Part shown: positions 61,861-64,000 of the stretch, piece by piece
Numbering within the stretch: the stretch's first letter is position 1
Layout of the letters: each line of letters starts with the position of its first letter
Source of the DNA: Megachile rotundata
Taxonomy: Eukaryota > Arthropoda > Insecta > Hymenoptera > Megachilidae
Reading direction: 5' to 3'
DNA length: 64,000 nucleotides
Assembly: GCF_050947335.1 (NCBI RefSeq)
Contig: NC_134995.1
Span: 4,564,501-4,628,500 of the forward strand
Notes under the pieces: generated by a model
What the model saw: only the letters and a program-made list of their open reading frames with translations
Told to the model about the DNA's origin: nothing
Database searches by the model: none
Made by a program: the position numbers and the translations under genes

Positions 61861-64000
61861 TATAAATGTGACACTATAAAAGAATTTAAAAATTGTTTAA
61901 TTTCCACATGTGTCATCCAAAAGAAGCCTACTGCATCCAACCGTACAATCTTAACAAAAACTATTATCCTAAATAACTTTATAGTTCTTCAAAATTAGAT
62001 TCAATTACAATTTCCTGAAGACTAAAAAAACCTTTCCGAATATAGCACCTTTTCTCATTATAATTTTATTATCATATAACTCTTAAGTTGACATACATCG
62101 ACATCGCGTATTAGTACAAATATAGAAGTTCGAAGATAGCAGTGCGCACGCGTACTCTCGATCCCGCCACACCCTATAGATATTCGTAAAAAATAAATGC
62201 TATGGTAAACTCCTAACCATATGATCTATGGTTCATTTAAATTACGCTGTAACAAAGGAAAAGGCTTTTTTCGAATACATTGATCGAGCAAAAAGTAGAA
62301 CAATAATTCAAAAGAAGCAATTTCTGCTGTTAAACGCGAGCATGATTGTTTGACATGCAATCTGGACGTCGGTGAGAGACTATAGCTTTTGTCGCGTATC
62401 TCTCTTTCTGTACCTTTCATGTCCCGTTAACAATCGAACGGACTGTGCGGTAGCATCTGCGATCAATGGTAAACGTTGCATTACACGCAAATTCTTTTGA
62501 TTCGCTTTGTATTTCATTCTTTTCCGTTAACCTTTCAATTCGTTATTACGTTCTTTTTATATATGTATCAAATATGAGTTCGTCGTTCGTTCGTGTGGTA
62601 TTTTAAAAATTAACTGCAATAGGGTTAGAAACATTTTTGTAATACAAAGAAACGAAAACTTTTGTTCTTTGTTACGTTTGTTTTATTCGTGTACTTTTAT
62701 TTAGGTCTTCGAATAATACAATTCGCCATCTAAGTCTCGATATTTGTTTCCATTTAACGTGCCATCAATAATTTTTAAGGTACTGATACTTGAAGATGTA
62801 CCAGATGTAATATTAAACTTACAACAAAAATCATGCATTTTTTCAATTTACAAAAATTAGTAACAATATTTAACTCCACACTCGAAATACCAGTGAACAC
62901 ATCCAGTTTGTTTTTCTTAAATCACACGTCATTGAGATGTTTTACATTGTCAACTGAAATGGGCCCTGTATATTATAAACTGAAGACTTTAGATAAACCC
63001 AAAATGAAAATTCAATTTATCTAGGTCCGTTAATTAAGTTGACCAGTTGATTGGTCTTTTCGACTGATCCATTTAGTTGAAAATCGCTCATTTTACCACT
63101 ATTTCGCTAATCTACTTGGAATGAGGCGAAGCTCCACCATGCATAAACCAAATACGGTGCATGATTCTGAATAGAACGGTTTCCAATAATCCATTTAAGT
63201 TTTTTCTTTTGATATTGGTTAATTCCTCATTTGGAGATACGGTGTTTAGACAGTCAACTCAAACGTGAAATATCGTGCACTTTTTATACATAACCGAACG
63301 AAGAAATCAGTTTGTCGAAAGAATAACCGGAATACAGAAGTGGTTATAACTCGGTAGCAAGCTCGGATAGAACAAACGCTTATAAAAACTTTCTTTGTTA
63401 CAGAGTCTTGATTATACGAGTCTCGTTTAATCGGAGATCTGTACAATCCGTGTTGCTTTGAACTTTTTATCGAATAGTGGCTGTTTTTCAGCTTAAAAAT
63501 GAAATATCGACATACCACCTAACTATGTTTCTATCAATAGCAGCAAATTATCGGTTCTTTAAGGTGAAATAAGTCATTATTTCCATTTTAAAAGTACCTT
63601 TCATCCGCCATATTTATTTTGCGCCACCATAGAATTCAGTGATAACTTTTATAATATAAAATAAGAATGTCAACATACTTTGAAAGATATATTGAAATAA
63701 TCTATATTTATATGTAGATGGATATGCATATGTGATTACATGTAATTAATACACTTATTAGCTAATATACTTACAATAATTTACTGATTGCAAAAGAGTA
63801 GAAAGCAAAGTTATCTAATTTTTATCTAAGAAATTACAGTTTTATTAAAAGTACCACGTTTGACAAAGCGTTATATTACTGTTTTGGTCCCCGTAGAATA
63901 CAAAGAAATAAATAACAGTAATAAAATTGCTGTTCCGTACATGCCTTAAAATTATTTAGTAGGTTTCCTTTTTTCAAGTTAATAATTTTATGTCATATAA
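61861..64000. other. Non-coding DNA to window end
   Basis: No gene is recognised. Patches of higher complexity lie at about 62,090-62,480 and 63,030-63,420. A 90-codon minus frame at 63,246-63,518 has no motif I know. The rest is AT-rich. Confidence 0.35.

Noticed and set aside
1..64000. CRISPR arrays, operons, ribosome-binding sites, attachment sites
   Set aside because: The sequence is eukaryotic in character. No spaced palindromic repeats with unique spacers and no bacterial gene organisation are present.

Overview
This is a 64 kb stretch of AT-rich animal DNA with no intact host gene that I can recognise. An insect, probably a hymenopteran, is the best guess. The reasons are the strong AT bias with short GC/CpG-richer islands, a Drosophila-copia-type retrotransposon primed by an internal fragment of initiator tRNA-Met, a mariner deletion derivative, a scrap of an arthropod HTH (DUF4817-type) transposase, and many AT-rich minisatellites. 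The species assignment is inference. Nearly all open frames are under 100 codons, and most that I translated look like chance frames.

Layout. From 1 to 3 kb there is non-coding AT-rich DNA and a 95-bp tandem repeat. At 2,997-4,569 there is a solo LTR with a 4-bp target duplication, and its inverted relative lies at 57,329-58,904 with a different 4-bp duplication. A small TA-flanked MITE follows at 4.9 kb. From 5 to 31 kb the DNA is non-coding, with GC-richer islands (one holds a perfect E2F-type palindrome, another a full CRE), a 35-bp minisatellite at 10 kb, a TIR-bounded DNA element at 12.7-14.1 kb, a foldback element at 17.2 kb and a TA-flanked TIR element at 22.7-23.5 kb. The right end of the 12.7 kb element, plus about 600 bp beside it, recurs at 31.5-32.1 kb.

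The only clear protein-coding remains are at 32.15-38.04 kb. They form one Copia element whose 5' half (LTR, primer-binding site, leader, gag, protease) lies inverted against its 3' half (integrase, reverse transcriptase, RNase H, polypurine tract, LTR). The pre-integrase region between protease and integrase is missing. The composite is flanked by a 61-bp direct repeat, and a 571-bp internally deleted mariner sits inside pol. Every reading frame is broken.

From 38 to 57 kb the DNA is again non-coding: several minisatellites, a DUF4817-type transposase fragment at 45.2 kb, and three blocks of a CpG-rich minisatellite built on ACGCGT (47.3, 48.6 and 51.5 kb). After the right solo LTR come a 92-bp tandem array (59.0-59.8 kb), short-period AT-rich tracts and unremarkable DNA.

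The genes do not form a pathway. The window reads as an intergenic or intronic region shaped by transposon insertion, LTR-LTR recombination, internal deletion and tandem-repeat growth. I found no convincing undescribed system. The best leads are the half-inverted Copia composite with its 61-bp flank duplication, the inverted pair of solo LTRs, and the ACGCGT minisatellite.
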